Assembly: GCA_030761205.1 (NCBI GenBank)
Contig: JAULJL010000041.1
Coordinates: 3,792,001 to 3,856,000, forward strand
Origin: Fremontodendron californicum
Taxonomy: Eukaryota; Streptophyta; Magnoliopsida; Malvales; Malvaceae
Direction: 5' to 3'
Length of the DNA stretch: 64,000 nt
Shown: positions 63,624-64,000 of the stretch, piece by piece
How positions within the stretch are numbered: the stretch's first letter is position 1
How the letters are laid out: each line of letters starts with the position of its first letter
Made by a program: the position numbers and the translations under genes
The notes under the pieces: model-generated
The model's input: the letters and a program-made list of their open reading frames with translations, nothing else
Told to the model about the DNA's origin: nothing
The model's database searches: none

Positions 63624-64000
63624 TGATGGAGACTCAATTAAGAGTTGTAAACCCAAGTGCAGGTTATGTTCAAGTAATAAATTCTCGGGTGTCCGAGGTC
63701 GAACCACAGGGAAGCGTATTAATAAGTATAAGTTTATAAATATATAAGACAAAGAAAGTAAACAAGATATTAGGGAATTAACAACAAAATAAGATAAACA
63801 AGATATTAGAGAACAAAATAAACAAAATAACATAAAAACAATTAAACAAGATATAAAAAAACAATAAGAAAGGATGTTGAGGTTAGAGAATCCACTCTTG
63901 GTGTTATGCTAAGATTAATCTTGTTTTATTACACAATTGAAATCCACACATAAGGGAGGTTCCAATCGGAAGGTTTAGCAATTCAGTCCAACGTCCATAG
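63624..64000 (-). repeat. Start of another Athila-like LTR, truncated by the window
   Basis: TGATGGAGACTC with GTCCGAGGTCGAACCACAGGGA about 65 bp in parallels TGATGCACCC ... GGGTCGAGTCCTCAGGGA in the main family, so it is probably the U5 end of a minus-strand LTR of a related but distinct family. The rest is A-rich without genes. Confidence 0.5.

Overview
The window is repeat-dense, AT-rich plant DNA, most likely from a eudicot and probably pericentromeric. I see no ordinary host gene. About 58.6 kb is a pile of mutually nested copies of one Ty3/gypsy LTR-retrotransposon family of the Athila/Tat type. The evidence is the tRNA-Asp-type primer binding site TGGCGCCGTTGCCGGGGA, the Athila-like Gag, a protease with a DLGA active site, the reverse transcriptase FMDD box, and the LTR ends TGAT...ATCA. 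The last 5.4 kb is older wreckage of a different Ty3/gypsy family primed by initiator tRNA-Met, cut near its end by the start of another Athila-like LTR. The species cannot be told from the sequence. The main discovery is the cargo. In the place where Athila elements usually carry an env-like gene, this family carries two intronless genes. The first encodes a 178-residue protein with a basic GTGRSxxAKKRR motif followed by four cysteines; it resembles the cysteine-rich nucleic-acid-binding proteins of carla- and related betaflexiviruses. The second encodes a 215-residue LOG-type cytokinin riboside 5'-monophosphate phosphoribohydrolase, the enzyme that releases active cytokinin. Five full copies of each gene, plus one LOG 3' end, lie in the window, and all ten are open from start to stop. 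They ride both on gag-pol copies and on copies with no reverse transcriptase, so a viral-type nucleic-acid-binding protein and a plant hormone enzyme appear to be mobile together. Layout: copy 0 (+, 1-3811) shows its LOG end, tail and 3' LTR. Copy 1 (-, 3812-13910) has LOG, NABP-like, pol, gag, primer site and 5' LTR. Copy 2 (+, 13911-24012) has a partial 5' LTR, damaged gag-pol, NABP-like, LOG, tail and 3' LTR. Element A (-, 24013-47222) carries LOG, NABP-like and a shortened gag-derived 'mini-gag' gene. Element B (-, 28471-44285), with the same three genes, is inserted in A, and element C (-, 34109-40753), with only mini-gag, is inserted in B. A gag-protease remnant D (-, 47223-49502) follows, then a 99-bp LTR start F (+), then element E (-, 49602-58652) with mini-gag, NABP-like and LOG. 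B and C have visible 5-bp target duplications. The other junctions each show a perfect LTR end abutting a sequence that resumes mid-element, as expected if copy 0 sits in copy 1, copy 1 in copy 2, copy 2 in A, and A in D, with the left halves outside the window. How the genes could work together: gag-pol copies supply replication proteins; the non-autonomous copies keep the primer site, polypurine tract and LTR promoter plus mini-gag and cargo, and would depend on those proteins. A strong intron-acceptor-like signal before the NABP-like gene suggests expression from a spliced RNA. The roles of the cargo proteins in the element's life cycle are inference.
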